A stretch of DNA of 64,000 nucleotides from Isoetes taiwanensis (taxonomy: Eukaryota; Streptophyta; Lycopodiopsida; Isoetales; Isoetaceae). Positions 27,640-39,919 of the stretch are shown piece after piece (within the stretch, counting starts at the first letter, position 1; every line of letters begins with the position of its first letter). The stretch is taken from NCBI GenBank assembly GCA_021234155.1, contig JAJEKV010000022.1:10508621-10572620 (forward strand), read 5' to 3'. The notes beneath the pieces are model-generated. The model searched no databases. It was not told the DNA's origin and was given only the letters and a program-made list of their open reading frames with translations. Both the position numbers and the translations under genes were made by a program.

Positions 27640-30600
27640 CAGAACACCGCTGTTTAAGCATGCCGTTATTTTCGACAACGCTTTCCGGTTTCGCTTTCCA
27701 AACCGCAAAGATAAATAAATGCCGACGGGCCTTCTGGCGAGGAATTCAAAATGTTACCCTGCAAAATAGTGTGATCCTTATGAAGAAGATGGATATCTGG
27801 TGAATGACTCATTATTCACATTTTCTTTCATAAAAGCATGTTCTGTGCGAAATAGACGCCCGCTCGTGATGCAGTTTCTTTCATTCGTATTACCGTGCAT
27901 TTACTCGTATCAATAGTTCTGTAGTGCAATTGGGAGTCAATAAGAACACCTGCAATGCCCTCTGCCGTTGTATATACGTATTTTCCTCAATCGGCTCAGC
28001 CAAGATGCATACTGGCGAGCGTTTGGTTGGCCGCTCCCGACGCAGTTGCTGAATAATGCTCATATGTTCGAGCCTTCAAGAGTTTTCGCACATTTAAGAA
28101 AATATTAGCAACAAAGTTATCAACTGGTTTTACCTGGTTTATTCGCCATCAACATTTAAAGTGTAATGTGCGATACAGCGTATGCTCATATATAAAAATA
28201 TAGTGACGTGAGTCATTGAAACCGTGCGGCCAATAGCAGAATTATGCATAGCCGACTTCAGAGCTCATTTTCTTCGCTGTATCAGCATACTACGCTGAAG
28301 ATTCGAACAGCGACGCGAATCCGACTTTTGTCAATATAGCCATATTTCGTCGTACTCCACCATGGTACTACCCGTACTTCAAGTTAGACGCACTCAAACA
28401 CACAAACAATTTCAGCTTGAATATCACCTCGCAGCGTCGTCATTTCGTTTACCAAAGTAGCGATTGTTCCTTCCAACAAGATCACGCTAGCAGTTAAAAC
28501 AACGCATTCGTCGCATGTTAGTATCATTATCAATGAAATAGCCTCTAACAGAACCAGCAATGTATACTTCAAATTTTATCGCTCGCGTTCTTCGAGATGT
28601 AAAGTTCAGTATTTCAGCATTCTCTCAGTTTCTCTTTCGTGTCTCTACCTGCAAAAGAAAATATATCTTTTCCTTTAAAGTTGAATACCATAATCAATAG
28701 CGTGCGACAATGAACGCTGCAGTGTCGTTCATACCCGCAGGACACAGATTGTTGTTCGTGCAATACGGAACATGCCTATGCTTTACCCAAATCCCTGGTT
28801 TACCATCACAACTGCGAATACCTCGGCAGTAAAATATGTTAAGTCTAAATTTGCCTAAGCATTGAAGTGGCGCCGCATTTCGTATCGAACAGAATGGTTT
28901 AGCTCCGCCAAATCAAATAGCTGAAATCGCTCAAATAAAAGTAACCATATCATAGGCCCGTAAACAGGTTTTCCTTATCAGCATGTGAGATGCAAAATAT
29001 ATTCATAGGTTAATAAAACATGGAACCAGTATTTAAGAGGCAGCAGCAGCAGACGGATCATCATAATATCATTACCTTTTCAAAGATAACCTCGCTCAAA
29101 GAATCAGAATACTAAACTACGGGAAATAATTTTAGCGTAATAATACTAAATATATAGTTGGCAATTGCCAGCAGCTTTTGGCGACAATATCAGCGAAGAT
29201 TCAGCAAACACTCACCGTGCTGTCAGGTTTCGCTGCAAAGCCTCACCAAATTGGCCGCAAAGCTCTTTTCGCACTGCGTCACCTTCTATAACGGCAACAC
29301 CTTCGACTTCCAAACAGCATGGTCGCGCCATCAGCCATGTCGCCGCGACGAAATAAACAAAACCACATTTGTCGCGCGCTGGTATTCGGTCGTCATAAGC
29401 ACTATCTTCTTTCGTTACTGCCGAAATATCACAAACAGGCACCGCATTATGCCGTACTGAAGACCAAATCAATTTCATATCACACTGGCCGTTATTATGC
29501 CGTGCAGGTCAAAGATAGACAGCGAACATGATAACGGCAACACGTTCACGGTGACAGCTGGTTTCACAGTGCCGCTGCGCCGTACGGTGCCTTCTTCAAA
29601 TTAAAAACGCATCTTTCCCATGAAATAGCCAATGCCGTGTTCATAGTCATCCTCTCACTAAAAATGCAATAAGCGTAACGCCTTATTGACGCTGTTTACG
29701 TTCATCGTTTCCGCATTAACCAGCACATTCATATAAATCACCGCAGGTGCCGTCAAAAATATATTCTTTGTCGCGCTGTTTCCCAGCGGGAGTCATAGTA
29801 TCCTCAACAGATACTTTCAACTTCATTGCTTTTACCGATATATTGCCTTCATATCCCTGAATATAGATTCGTTAGCTACAAAGTTCATTAAAATGCCAAA
29901 CATCTGCTTCAGTTCAGTGCAATAGCCGAGGTCGGAGCATTATTTGCTCAAAATTTTCTAAATTTCAAGGAATGCTATTTCGTACACATGCCGTTTGGCT
30001 CCGTTTTATTTATATATAGTTTATTGTTCTCAAAAGATTTCTAAGAAAAATAAACAGACGCATCCTTACCTGCTTCCGCCTCCCATATGCCGATAGAGTA
30101 TCGATCTTAAATTTTCTTAACAGAATAATTTAAACCTGATTTTCATACCTCATTAAGAAATGAAAAACATTATTTCTCATAATATCTATTGATATTACAC
30201 TTATTTCGTATATCCAGTACTCTCTTATTTGTCATCATCTTTTGAGAGTACAAGATGTGCTCAATACCCGTACATTATATTTCAAATACAATCATGCCGT
30301 TAAGTATTGCAGAAAAATTTCATTTGCACCTTCATCTTCGCTCACGCCTTTACATCAGCTCAAGCCTTCCTCGTACCACGCACAGTCTTCCCATCTTCCA
30401 GACCAGCTTCAGCCGCAGCCTGTTTGAGTGCAACAGAAAATGCTAAATGAATACTGATGATGAATACAAGCATTTGAACAATGCTGCTGATTGCAATAAA
30501 TATGCGCAAAAGCATGCATGTCGTGGCGAAATTTATTTTGCGCGAGATAGATATCAGCCGTTATTGATGCTCTGATGTTTGCAGCCCGTCAAACACCTTC

Positions 30601-33600
30601 TGCTCAAATTGTATTCGTATCTAGCACAAAACAGTAGCAATACCGTTGTTATCCTCGCCGCCCTCATTCCCTTCATGAAACTGCCGCCTTCATCTTCCAG
30701 TGTTTTCTGCTCAGCCCGGATTACTTCATATTTTCGCAGCCTTCGCGCCGCTCTAAATCAGCAGCTTCGGTTATCAACACTGTTGGAAAACACAAATAAG
30801 TTAGCACAGTTAACATTCTAAACAAAGAAATACAGTTGCGCGCACCGAGTAAACAGGCCGGTCGCGCTGACACTTCGCAGTGATTATCGCCCTCATGAAA
30901 TTTCGCCAGCGTACGCATTTCGTGTTCATAGCGCCATCAGCATGAAATTCATCAGCCTTATTATTTCTTCGCTAACGTTAAATGCTTTTGCTTAGAGTTC
31001 TGGCGAAAAACGCTCTACCAAAATGTTGCTCGTAATCATAGTACTGCCATATTTGTGATTTATCTGTGGCGGAAAGATGCACATCGCCAATTGCTTGACC
31101 ATGAATATCAAGATTATGCGATACTATTGCGCTCCCCGACACCGCCCGTCGCCGTGCTGCGCGACGCACAGTACCAGCCTCATGGTTCAATAGCAACTAC
31201 TATAGTTATGCCAAACACAATGAATTAATGACCACCGATGCTCGCTGATCTGCTCATTTATCAAATGAATAGCAAGATCCTGAATGTTTGACACATTTGC
31301 CTTACTTGCAGAAAGAAACAAGTACGGTCTTGATAGTTTCTGGTGGTTGTTGTTGTGAGATCGTGGGTGGGGGCATAGCAGTACCGCCTAACGCAAGTCC
31401 ACTCAAAATAAATAGCCTCCAGTTATCGAAGGCCACGCGAAATTGAGCAAATTTCGCGTCATTGTCTAACAATACCACAATAAAATCAGTACTTTACCGT
31501 TTCCCGATAATTGCTTCAAAACAAAATTAACAGAGTATAGTTTATCTGAGCGTCGATCTTCAATGAAAGCGCATTCTTCACGTCTTTAGAGTCGCGAAAA
31601 CGCCGCCGCGTTAAGCATTACTTAATGCTTCATCGGCGCCGTCACTGTCAAGATGGCCTGTGCGTCATTTATCAAAAGACAATGCCTTCTCCCCGCAAAA
31701 TTTGTTATAGTCGCTGAGACACAAGAAATATTACCCGCGATGTGCCCGCATGTTACAGGCCCCGATTTCACAAATCCAAAAATGCGGTTTCGATAGTTCC
31801 ATATAAAGCGCAGATTTTACCATAACATGCTCAACAAATGCGTAAAGCATGCTTCGGTCAATTACCGTTAGCCTGCATAAGCAGACGACAATATCAAACA
31901 AAGCGTCATTAGAGCTGCCAATGATATAAGGTATTCTATAAACATCCGCTGTGGACGATGATCTTCAACCTGTTTTCATATGCTCATGTCGCCGGTCACC
32001 TTATATTTCGTACGCCGTGTTTTAACATTTGTATTTCTGAATTTCGAATATTTTGATATATTTGTCAGCACTGAAACTCAAAGTTAACAAACAGCCGCTC
32101 TATGCGAACAATTTGCTGCACTTCACTGCCAGCAGCGCCGGCCAGTAACTATTGCCGAACTCGATATAGATGTCCCGATAACATAGCTTTCATGAGTCAT
32201 ACTGGGGTGTCAAAGGCATACTGACGATAAATCAGTGCATACCAGGCAGTTACTTTTTCTAAAGATACCGGGCATGCTCATACTGTTGCCATATCCGCAG
32301 TAACAATAGCCCGCGAAAGACCGTTAACAGGCCAATTTCTGGCTGTTAAATCTCTGGATAAATTATTGCTAAAGAGTCGCGCCAGTTCAGCCGCTGGTAA
32401 CTTCGTTTTGCTTTTTTATCTTCTAAACGGCTGCCGCTGGAAATCTCGTCTTTTCAACTTTGCTTCGGATTGCATACGTTATAAGCATTTAAATCACCTG
32501 CATACGACAGTGATCATACCAAACATTTCGGGATGCCTTCAATGCGTTCACGGTTTCACGACTTTTCATTGTTGTTTCGTGCGCCGATTCCTTCTTTCTT
32601 TCACCTGCGCTTTATCTTCCTCGATAGTGGTCTCACCCAGAATAATTCGTCGCTTAGAGTCGAATATCACATGTCACCAAGCTGCAATTATACACTTAGT
32701 TACTATGTTCTATACTTAACATGATACCCCGTCGTCACGTTGCAGTCAGTGTATTTTCTTCAAATAGAGATGGTATCATGCGTCAGCAAAAGATGGATCT
32801 CACGGATGTGCTCGCGAAATTTCAGACGCAAATGAAAAGTAACTACCTAACTATATCACAGATACCATAATTATTGGCTAATTAATGTGCCTTTAAAAGA
32901 CTATCATTCCTTATGCCTGCAGAATTTCGCAATTCTGGTTGTTTTTATCTCTTTCCTTCTCTCCACTTAAGAACTAAAGTTCATTTCAGCCTGTGCGTCA
33001 CAGCAACATGTATGAGCCTGGAGCTCAACATCCTTTCAGAATATGAGCGCAAAGGACAATAGCGTCTCTGAAAGTTAATGTTATATAACTGTCGGTCAGT
33101 TAAAGATGGTTCTTCAGTGTATTGTTTTTTTTCCAGCTTAGCACCGTGCCAACAGCTGCAGTCACGGCAGCGGCCAACATGTGTAGGAGTTGTCATGCTT
33201 ACCTCAGGTAGTATTCATACCAAAGCAGTACCGAGACATTTGCTGTGCGAACCGCCTGCTCGGTAACATGACAACGTAAGACAAAAGTCGAGGTTATGAG
33301 CTACAGAATGGGCTCCTTGCAGCCAGCAAACCTTTTCTAAAAGCTGCACTCCACGTTTCAGCTTCCTCTTTTAAACGCATATTTTGAGTCATCATGGTTT
33401 TAACTACGGTAATGCTCATCGTTTTCGCTCGTGCACGCCAGTAGAAACATTTATTCAAAGCCGCCGAAAGTTGTCTGCCAGAAAGCGTGAATAAACCTTT
33501 CGTTATGCCGTTTTCAGCGACGTTCCAATATCTTTCTTCAGTTCCGCGATTTGCTCATTGCTGAGCCACAGTCTACAAGCAAATGTAAATAATGCTCGAG

Positions 33601-34975
33601 ACAACATATTAAGCAGTACGGTGAGCCCGCCCTTTCAGTTCCACAGCGACAAACAGTTTAGTCTCGGCTATACTTTCAGCAAAAATACGTAGTATAGCCT
33701 GATACTCAACAAGTTTTCCAGTTTCAAGAAAGTTGATAGTATTTTAGCAATATTCTGTCTGGTGCGTTGAATTGAAAAGAAAAGTAACACGTGCGTCAAA
33801 GTCATGTTCATCTCTCAACAAACAGGAACAAAAGCTGACGGTAATGGCCATCCACACAATTTATTTTCGGACATGGGTCGTGGTCGTAAATTACTGATAA
33901 ATGTACTGGTCGCAGCATTTTCCATGCTATCGTTACAAGTTTGAACAGCACAGTCACATCTCTGCAGTGAAATCTCACCCTTCTAAATCACAAAACTTAT
34001 CTCCATGGTGCCAGTCACTTCATTTACATGCCGCTTCGCCGGTTAGACGGGCCATGTCATGTTATCCTATAACACAGCAAAATATCATCTTGTCCCCACA
34101 GTCAGTAGTGCATCTATGAATAATTTGCATAAACCATCTTCAACGCCACTACAGGCGAAACCATACCCTGATAGATGGCCGATTTCCGAATGCCGAATTC
34201 CGGTACCTGAACATCTTCATATGTGCTATCGTTCCGGCGACACCGCGTCCTGTAGCAAAACTTCAGGCTCACCGTTTCATGGTCAATTACGCATATGAGT
34301 ACCAGACAAAGCGTCATCATAAGCCTAAATGCATCATTGAGCAGTCATCCTATTTACCTTGTTTCATATATCTTCAGTAACGCATTATCGTCGTGCGAAG
34401 CTTCCACGAAGCGATATTTCACTCCATGGTTCTTCTTCCATCGCAGCTGCTGGTAAATCTTCATCGTAGCCAGCCGCTCTCCAACAAGCAAAGCCGCAGT
34501 CATCGCTGTCATCAAAACGTTAGAATTATATGCCATTATTGCGCAACATATTGCAGCTCACTGTACCAATGTGCCAATGCACAAATAAGTGAGTTTTTCT
34601 CGTTCATTTGGTCAATAACAAGATTGGTGTTTCCGACTCAGTCACGTGCGTCGAGTGTGCCGGCCTCGATTTCGTATCGCTACTCGGCAAGGCAATGAAA
34701 CCGGGGAACAGATAGTAAATGATCACGGCGACAATCTTCATTACGTAGCGCGTCAAACTGGACCGTACTTCCTCGCAATACCCAGCTAGCAACTTCCACA
34801 ATGTTGTTGCTACCTTCATTTTAATGGCCTGCATTTTCATGTTCGGCATCCAACTTCCTCATGTTACCATTTATCGTATGCCACCAAAAACGAACAACGA
34901 GAAACCAAAATCCGGAGAGCGCGAGTTCGCCTGCGGGGCCGACGCCAGCGTCTCGAGTCGCGAATCCGGGCCAGT
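27640..34975 (-). pseudogene. Noisy inverted ghost of SMC5 (assembly artefact, not a gene copy)
   Basis: The whole SMC5 locus can be followed backwards here. Exon 1 mirrors about 34,914-34,975. Exon 2 with the Walker A region mirrors 34,561-34,692, with CAATAACAAGATTG intact at about 34,614. The intron border at 44,821-44,835 equals 34,697-34,711. The hinge exon at 48,184 mirrors about 31,826-31,860 (TCAACAAATGC at 31,831-31,841). Exons near 52,400-52,680 mirror 28,400-28,570. The last exon mirrors about 27,640-27,700 (TTCGACAAC at 27,671-27,679). The ghost keeps both exons and introns, so it is not a retrocopy. It is 7.3 kb against 9.1 kb for the template and every frame is broken by indels. 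It should not be counted as an SMC5 paralogue. Confidence 0.9.
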
Positions 34976-37900
34976 ATCAAACATCTTCAGTGTTCTGAGG
35001 GGTTACCATTGGGGTAAAAGCCGTGGATAAGCCGAATGCCAACAACCACAGTTGGCCTACGTCAGTGATCGTCAATTTTATTATTTCGCGTGAATATGTC
35101 TCATGTCATAGCTTCAATGCGCCGTCGCCCTCGTAGTAAGATGTCAACCTCACCACGCCATCCTGGGCGCACTGGCTAACGCATTTCATCTGTCACCGTC
35201 GTCAAGCGTATACACACGAGTTTTCAACAACACATTTAATATCGTTACGAAGCGTTATGGCTACGTATTTGAACCCCGCCAGCCTGTTAAAACTTCATGC
35301 GAAAATCTTTAAGACATGAGCACCGCTAAAAGCCAATAAAGAATACCGCATTCTTCGAAATGGCATGCCTTCCAAATTAGTTAATCGGCGAATGACGCTT
35401 CAAAGGAAAATAATCGTATAAAGCGGCATCGAAGTTCTGACGCCACGAGTTACCCGCAGTTTCTGCACTCCGCATCTTCCAGCGAGATGACTGCCGGTTT
35501 GCTCTCTGCCGCAGCCTACTTCCGTGATGCCGCCGTATTAACTCTCGCCGACGCGTCGCCGTGACTGGTCCCCTCGCTGGGAATATGTCGCCATACCGCC
35601 GCTGTACGGCAGCCAGCGCCAAGACGTTGCGCGCCGCCTGTTTAGATTTGCCTAAACTCCTTCACCACCCGCTCACGCGCAGTTGTCGCCACACGCTCTT
35701 TCTAAAATTGGAAGCAATCTTCAAACAAAGTTCCATGTCGGTCATCGCGAAAGAGAACTCATTTATCGACGCCGATTTGTAATGTCAGGGGTTAATAGCA
35801 GGCCCAGTAATACCATTTTGGGAATTATCGATCTGGTCGCTAGCCAGAGCCGTGGCGTTCTCATTCTAACAACAATCGAAATAGGCAGGCCCGCTTCAGA
35901 TAATGCCGAAGACGCGTTCTCATCCGACGCAGTCGCGGAGCAGAAATGTCGGCATTCTGTTCTGACGCTACGTATCGTCGCGCAGCCGTCCCATTCCGCC
36001 GACAAGCACGCCTCTTCGCCTCCACATAAGGAATGAGTCAATACGCTATGCGAGCCGACACGCGCTGCCGGGCAGTAAGGGCCGAAATGCCGTAGCGCAC
36101 CCACTATTTCACTAGTCGTCAAAGCGAAGACCGGCCATATACTTCGAGCTGAAGCCAAACGCTGGCGTTTCTCGACAGCCTGCCAAATCCCCATATGCTT
36201 CAGCCAGTCGTGATGATTCAAAGACGTCACAGCCTGCCTCATTTTGGGGATTTCAGCCGCAATATTTGCCGCATTTGGGATTGTTCCGTCACGAAATTTG
36301 CCCATTTTCAGCCGCCTGATTGTTATTTTGGGCTAGATGCCGTTATTGTTACGCTCACCATTGAGTTATAAATAAAGGTCAATTTATTTTTCGCTGAACA
36401 GTAATGCCGGCAGCGAAGTTGTGGCCCAGTTCACTTTGCACGGCAGCCGTGTGTCGCTGTAAAGTATTTAAACAGCTAATTGCGTCATTGCAGAGCGCTA
36501 CTGGCAATGGTGTTGCTGGCGATGCCGTATTGATCAAACATCGCTTGTAGTAGTTGTTATTTATGGCGCAATATTTGAAGCATCGCATTTCGACTTCAAC
36601 AAAGCCAATATACCCTCCCATGTGCTGTGCTTCCATGAAAGCGCATGTTTCGATCAACAAGTATACACACGCGCACCTCGATGCCTTGCCCCAGCTAACG
36701 TAAAGGCGTCAGATGCACGAATCAGTATTAAGTCCAAATATAGCAGAATGGAATAGACCTGAACGGAATGAATGTGTATGTGAGATGGGTGATGCAGTCG
36801 TGTTACCGCTTGCATCATAAAGATGGTTTCATTCATTCACAAGCGGCTTTCAGCCGGGCATCGATGTGGCCGCGATAGTAGTGGTCGCATTGATGGCTGA
36901 AAATTGCAAATAAAGTAGTAGTGAAATTATATCGCGTAATCGCAGTAAGATGCCGTCAATCGTTTGCACATTCGCATTTCGTATCAATGGTTATTACAGT
37001 GATGCATGCAGAATTGCACTGAGCAACTTGTTGAATGTCAGCCACTGCTTTCTGCGACGTGATAACAGTACGGTTAAACTTTAAAACCGCACGACAAGTT
37101 ATCGGTAGAGTGCCGATAAATATTGTAAGATGCAAACAATATAAATGCGCAGCATAGGATGAAAAGCAGATATTATTATAATGAGCTTTACCCAGAATTG
37201 CGGGGAGAATTATCGTTAACGTTAATGTAAAAATGATGCCAAACAAATTGTTAAAATGTTCTCAACAAAATACTGACCTGCGAGCGGTTACCGTTATCAT
37301 CTATTGATTACCGCGAGCATTGGCGGCGGTTATTTACTGCGATGCCGACCGCCAGTAAGTCACCGAATTCCTGTCGTCATCGCCAGTACGTCATCGGGTC
37401 ATGGAATAAGGTACCTCGCGGTCTGAAATTTGTGATCGCATTGCGCCCACGGCCGGGCATCAATCCTCAAACGCCTTCCCGCTAACGCAGCGACTGTCTC
37501 CATACATGCCCCGTCGGTGCCAGCGAAACCAAGAAAATATGCCAGATTTCGCATGGAGTTTGCGGATTGCCGAGATGAAGATGGAAGATCAATGTTGTTA
37601 ATATTACCAGTTAAAATAGTTCATCACCTCGCTAATACACAAATAGTATCACTTCGTTTGTTCTCCGTATCAATAGAAGAATAACAAAAATTGAAACTGT
37701 TATTTAATTCAAAAACATCAATGAGAATACCAAACCATGCGAGGTGCTGAACAAAAACTATTAATCAACATAGCGCAAACAGTTACAGTGCAAACTACCG
37801 TCATTTGTTTGCTCTCTTTGAAAGAAAACATATCTACTATCGGCGAAATCTCTTATAAATTTAAATTACCGGCTACTTTTACGTACTTCCAAAGAAGGGA

Positions 37901-38579
37901 CACGACCGCATAGATAAGAAATTTGAGCTTTCCACCACAACGTTCCATGAGTATCCTTCATGCCGAAGTTTACCATAGATTGGTTATATCATTATATCGT
38001 GGGTCAGGGCCACACCCTTCGCGCCCTTACCGCCCCCACTGGTTAACAGAAATTATCTACCACCGGTATAAGCAGATATGAAAGCTGGCTGTCAGCATTC
38101 AACTCTTAATGCACGAACAAGCAAGTACCTCATAACAATTGAACACTAAAATCGCCACCTGAAGGTAGCAACTCTGTTTTATTCGTTACAGCGTTAGGCC
38201 CTCAAATATAGCTGGCCTCAAATCTCAGTTCCGCAACAAAGTAATATTAAATATAAAGTCGAAAAATAGATGTAGCACCGCGCACGATGTGCTCATTGAT
38301 GCAGCAGGCTGGGGAGCGGTGGTCAGCAGATGAGCCGTTGTGTTGTTCTGTGACGTGTCGGTGAGGCCGGCATTCGCTAGTGTTCGCGTAGTGCTCGCCG
38401 AGTGCGGAAGGCGTGTTCATGACGCAGGTACGTATTTCAACACGCGTTGAAGTGAACACGCAGGCTAACACGCATTCCATTGAAGAAGCATCAAAGAATG
38501 GCGTAGCGTGCTGCTCAATTGTTTTGCCATTAATACTACCAATATTGATGCCTCCTCGCTAACACATGATGTCTCTAGA

Positions 38580-38870
38580 TTGCTGAAGATAAGAAAGACA
38601 GAGTAGCGATGTTAGCGAAAATGAGTTATTGTCTGTAGTATTGCCTCGAACCAGCAAGAACTCCAATAGCGTGCGAAAGTAGAGGGAAGTTTCTTCAATG
38701 CCGCACGGCAATATTGGCGAGAGCAGACGCATATTGAATAGAACAAAAATAAGGGCTGGTACCTGACTGGCGGTGAGCGAAGGTCTCGCTGCTAATATCA
38801 TGATATGCCGAAGTTGGCAAAGTAGTTTCACCCATCTCCTCAGCCTCAAACAACGATCGTAATCGCCATA
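38580..38870 (-). repeat. Noisy inverted copy of the LTR at 39,738-39,919
   Basis: ATATTGAATAGA at 38,731-38,742 is the reverse complement of 39,840-39,851, and CCTCAAA at 38,844-38,850 mirrors the purine tract next to the LTR start (39,726-39,732). A further anchor just inside, TTGTGCCCATAT at 38,897-38,908, mirrors 39,631-39,642. Confidence 0.8.
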
Positions 38871-39199
38871 TCTTCACCGCCCGACTGACTGCTGCATTGT
38901 GCCCATATGGCGCGGGACCCCACGCCGTACTCGCTAACCATCGCACATTGTCGCCGCTGTTGCCGTTGTCGTGCCCGAGCGCGACGATTTTCGCGCAGGA
39001 TGGAGTCGGCGCCGCATTTGTTCATTGACCACATCAACATACCATAGATAGCCGCATCGACGTTGGTGTGATTTCGCCAGCTTTCGATCGACAGCTTTCG
39101 TGATGGGTTAGGGATGGGGACAGACGCCGATTCTGCGTATCGCATATACAGAATATAGCAGGCTTCGCTCCGGTCGTCTCACACTCGTCGCGTGATAGA

Positions 39200-39430
39200 G
39201 GGGCACCAGCGCACCCCAATGCTACTTCAACAACGCCCCCCGCATGTGCTGTGAGACCTAATCGAGCAAGCCTCGCCAGATAGTCTCAGAGCATAGCATT
39301 CTCAGCAGTCGACGCGGGTCCCAGCCGCCTAACTGGCCCCACAACTTATCCCAGGCATCGTAAGTCGTAAAAAGCCTTTGGCGAATCCACAAAGCAACAA
39401 AGCATTGCATTCTCAAGGCCGCATTCCGCC
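39200..39430. other. Hinge (centre) of the fold-back
   Basis: Extrapolating the inverted anchor pairs 32,046/47,956 and 38,131/40,687 puts the centre of symmetry at about 39,300. The last clear pair is 38,897-38,908 with 39,631-39,642. Closer in I cannot find certain matches, so the exact turning point and any loop are unresolved. CpG density falls from high to low over the following 500 bases, which marks the passage from noisy to polished sequence. Confidence 0.75.
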
Positions 39431-39737
39431 ATCCTCTATGAGTGTTCGCAGAGTGAAGATAGCGGTCATCAGTAGAATGCCGGGCTAAAGCCTACCAAGG
39501 GTATGGTACCAAGATTCTCCATCCTCTCGCCCAGTGTCAATCAGCCTCCGTAATCCCTCCGAAGCAACTTGGCAAAGACAGAATCAATTCATAATGGTAC
39601 GATAGTTGGTCAATGGGGTCCCTCGCTTGTATATGGGCACAACTCTACCAAGTAGGTCCGTAAGATGCGTGAAGGACCGCATTCAGAGATATGAAGCCGA
39701 TTCCCATCATGGCCGAAGTTGTTGGTTTGAGGGAGGA
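39430..39737 (+). other. Gene-free flank of the LTR, possibly retrotransposon internal sequence
   Basis: No reading frame of note. The stretch ends in the purine run TGAGGGAGGA directly before the TGTTA start of the LTR-like block, which is the position and composition of a polypurine tract. I could not recognise gag or pol motifs in any frame, so internal retrotransposon origin is only suggested. Confidence 0.35.
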
Positions 39738-39919
39738 TGTTAGGAATAGGCAATAACCCGCCAACTCAAAGATATCATATGATGTGTCAAGAAAAAGAGT
39801 TGTATCCTTATGAATAGTTATATTGTATTTTTTTTTGTTTCTATTCAATATACATACAGAGTGTCGTCCAACTCTCTCTCTCTCCTATTCTAACTCTCAT
39901 AATATTAAGAACATTTGCA
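39738..39919 (+). mobile_element. Copia-like LTR (solo or tandem remnant)
   Basis: The block opens with TGTTAGGAATAGG after a polypurine run and closes in ..TTTGCA. It contains a TATATTGTATTTTTT stretch, then TTCTATTCAATATACATACAGAG and a CT-rich end, the usual layout of short plant Ty1/copia LTRs. Directly after it comes TTTGGTACCATT, which resembles a decayed initiator-methionine tRNA primer site (TGGTATCAGAGC in intact elements). Having a polypurine tract before and a primer-site-like sequence after the same LTR is odd and would fit a tandem element or chance resemblance. The end could instead be at 39,913 (..AAGAACA). Family assignment is inferred from general layout. Confidence 0.5.
39872..39885 (+). 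repeat. Short CT microsatellite
   Basis: An uninterrupted run of CT dinucleotides inside the LTR-like block, near its end. Confidence 0.85.

Larger units (their letters stand above)
20550..39300 (-). repeat. Degraded inverted copy of 39,300-64,000 (fold-back arm)
   Basis: Short exact reverse-complement matches recur in strict inverted order: 20,631-20,646 with 63,902-63,917; 21,185-21,201 with 63,190-63,206; 24,806-24,820 with 58,803-58,817; 25,871-25,882 with 55,925-55,936; 28,403-28,420 with 52,657-52,674; 28,468-28,487 with 52,559-52,578; 32,046-32,064 with 47,938-47,956; 34,697-34,711 with 44,821-44,835; 38,131-38,141 with 40,677-40,687; 38,731-38,742 with 39,840-39,851. Between anchors the alignment continues with dense small indels and substitutions. 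The copy is about 20% shorter than the template and has many added CG dinucleotides (23 in 31,561-31,860 against 6 in 48,541-48,840, a nearby part of the template). Deletion-dominated errors with a base bias fit low-quality nanopore basecalling of the complementary strand better than genomic decay. The match itself is read directly; the cause is inferred. Confidence 0.95.

Noticed and set aside
27640-34975. A second SMC5 gene or processed pseudogene on the minus strand
   Set aside because: Introns are mirrored together with exons, and flanking repeats are mirrored too, so it belongs to the fold-back artefact and is neither a retrocopy nor an independent paralogue.
35763-36305. 180-residue minus-strand reading frame, the longest in the left arm
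   Set aside because: It lies in the mirror of the gene-free stretch upstream of SMC5, has no family motif, and CG-rich noise with few A/T-rich stop triplets easily leaves frames of this length.
1-39300. Bacterial contamination or horizontally acquired DNA, suggested by CG-rich bacterial-looking words
   Set aside because: No bacterial-length reading frame exists in 39 kb, and from 20,550 on the sequence is demonstrably a garbled mirror of the plant DNA to the right, introns and retrotransposons included.
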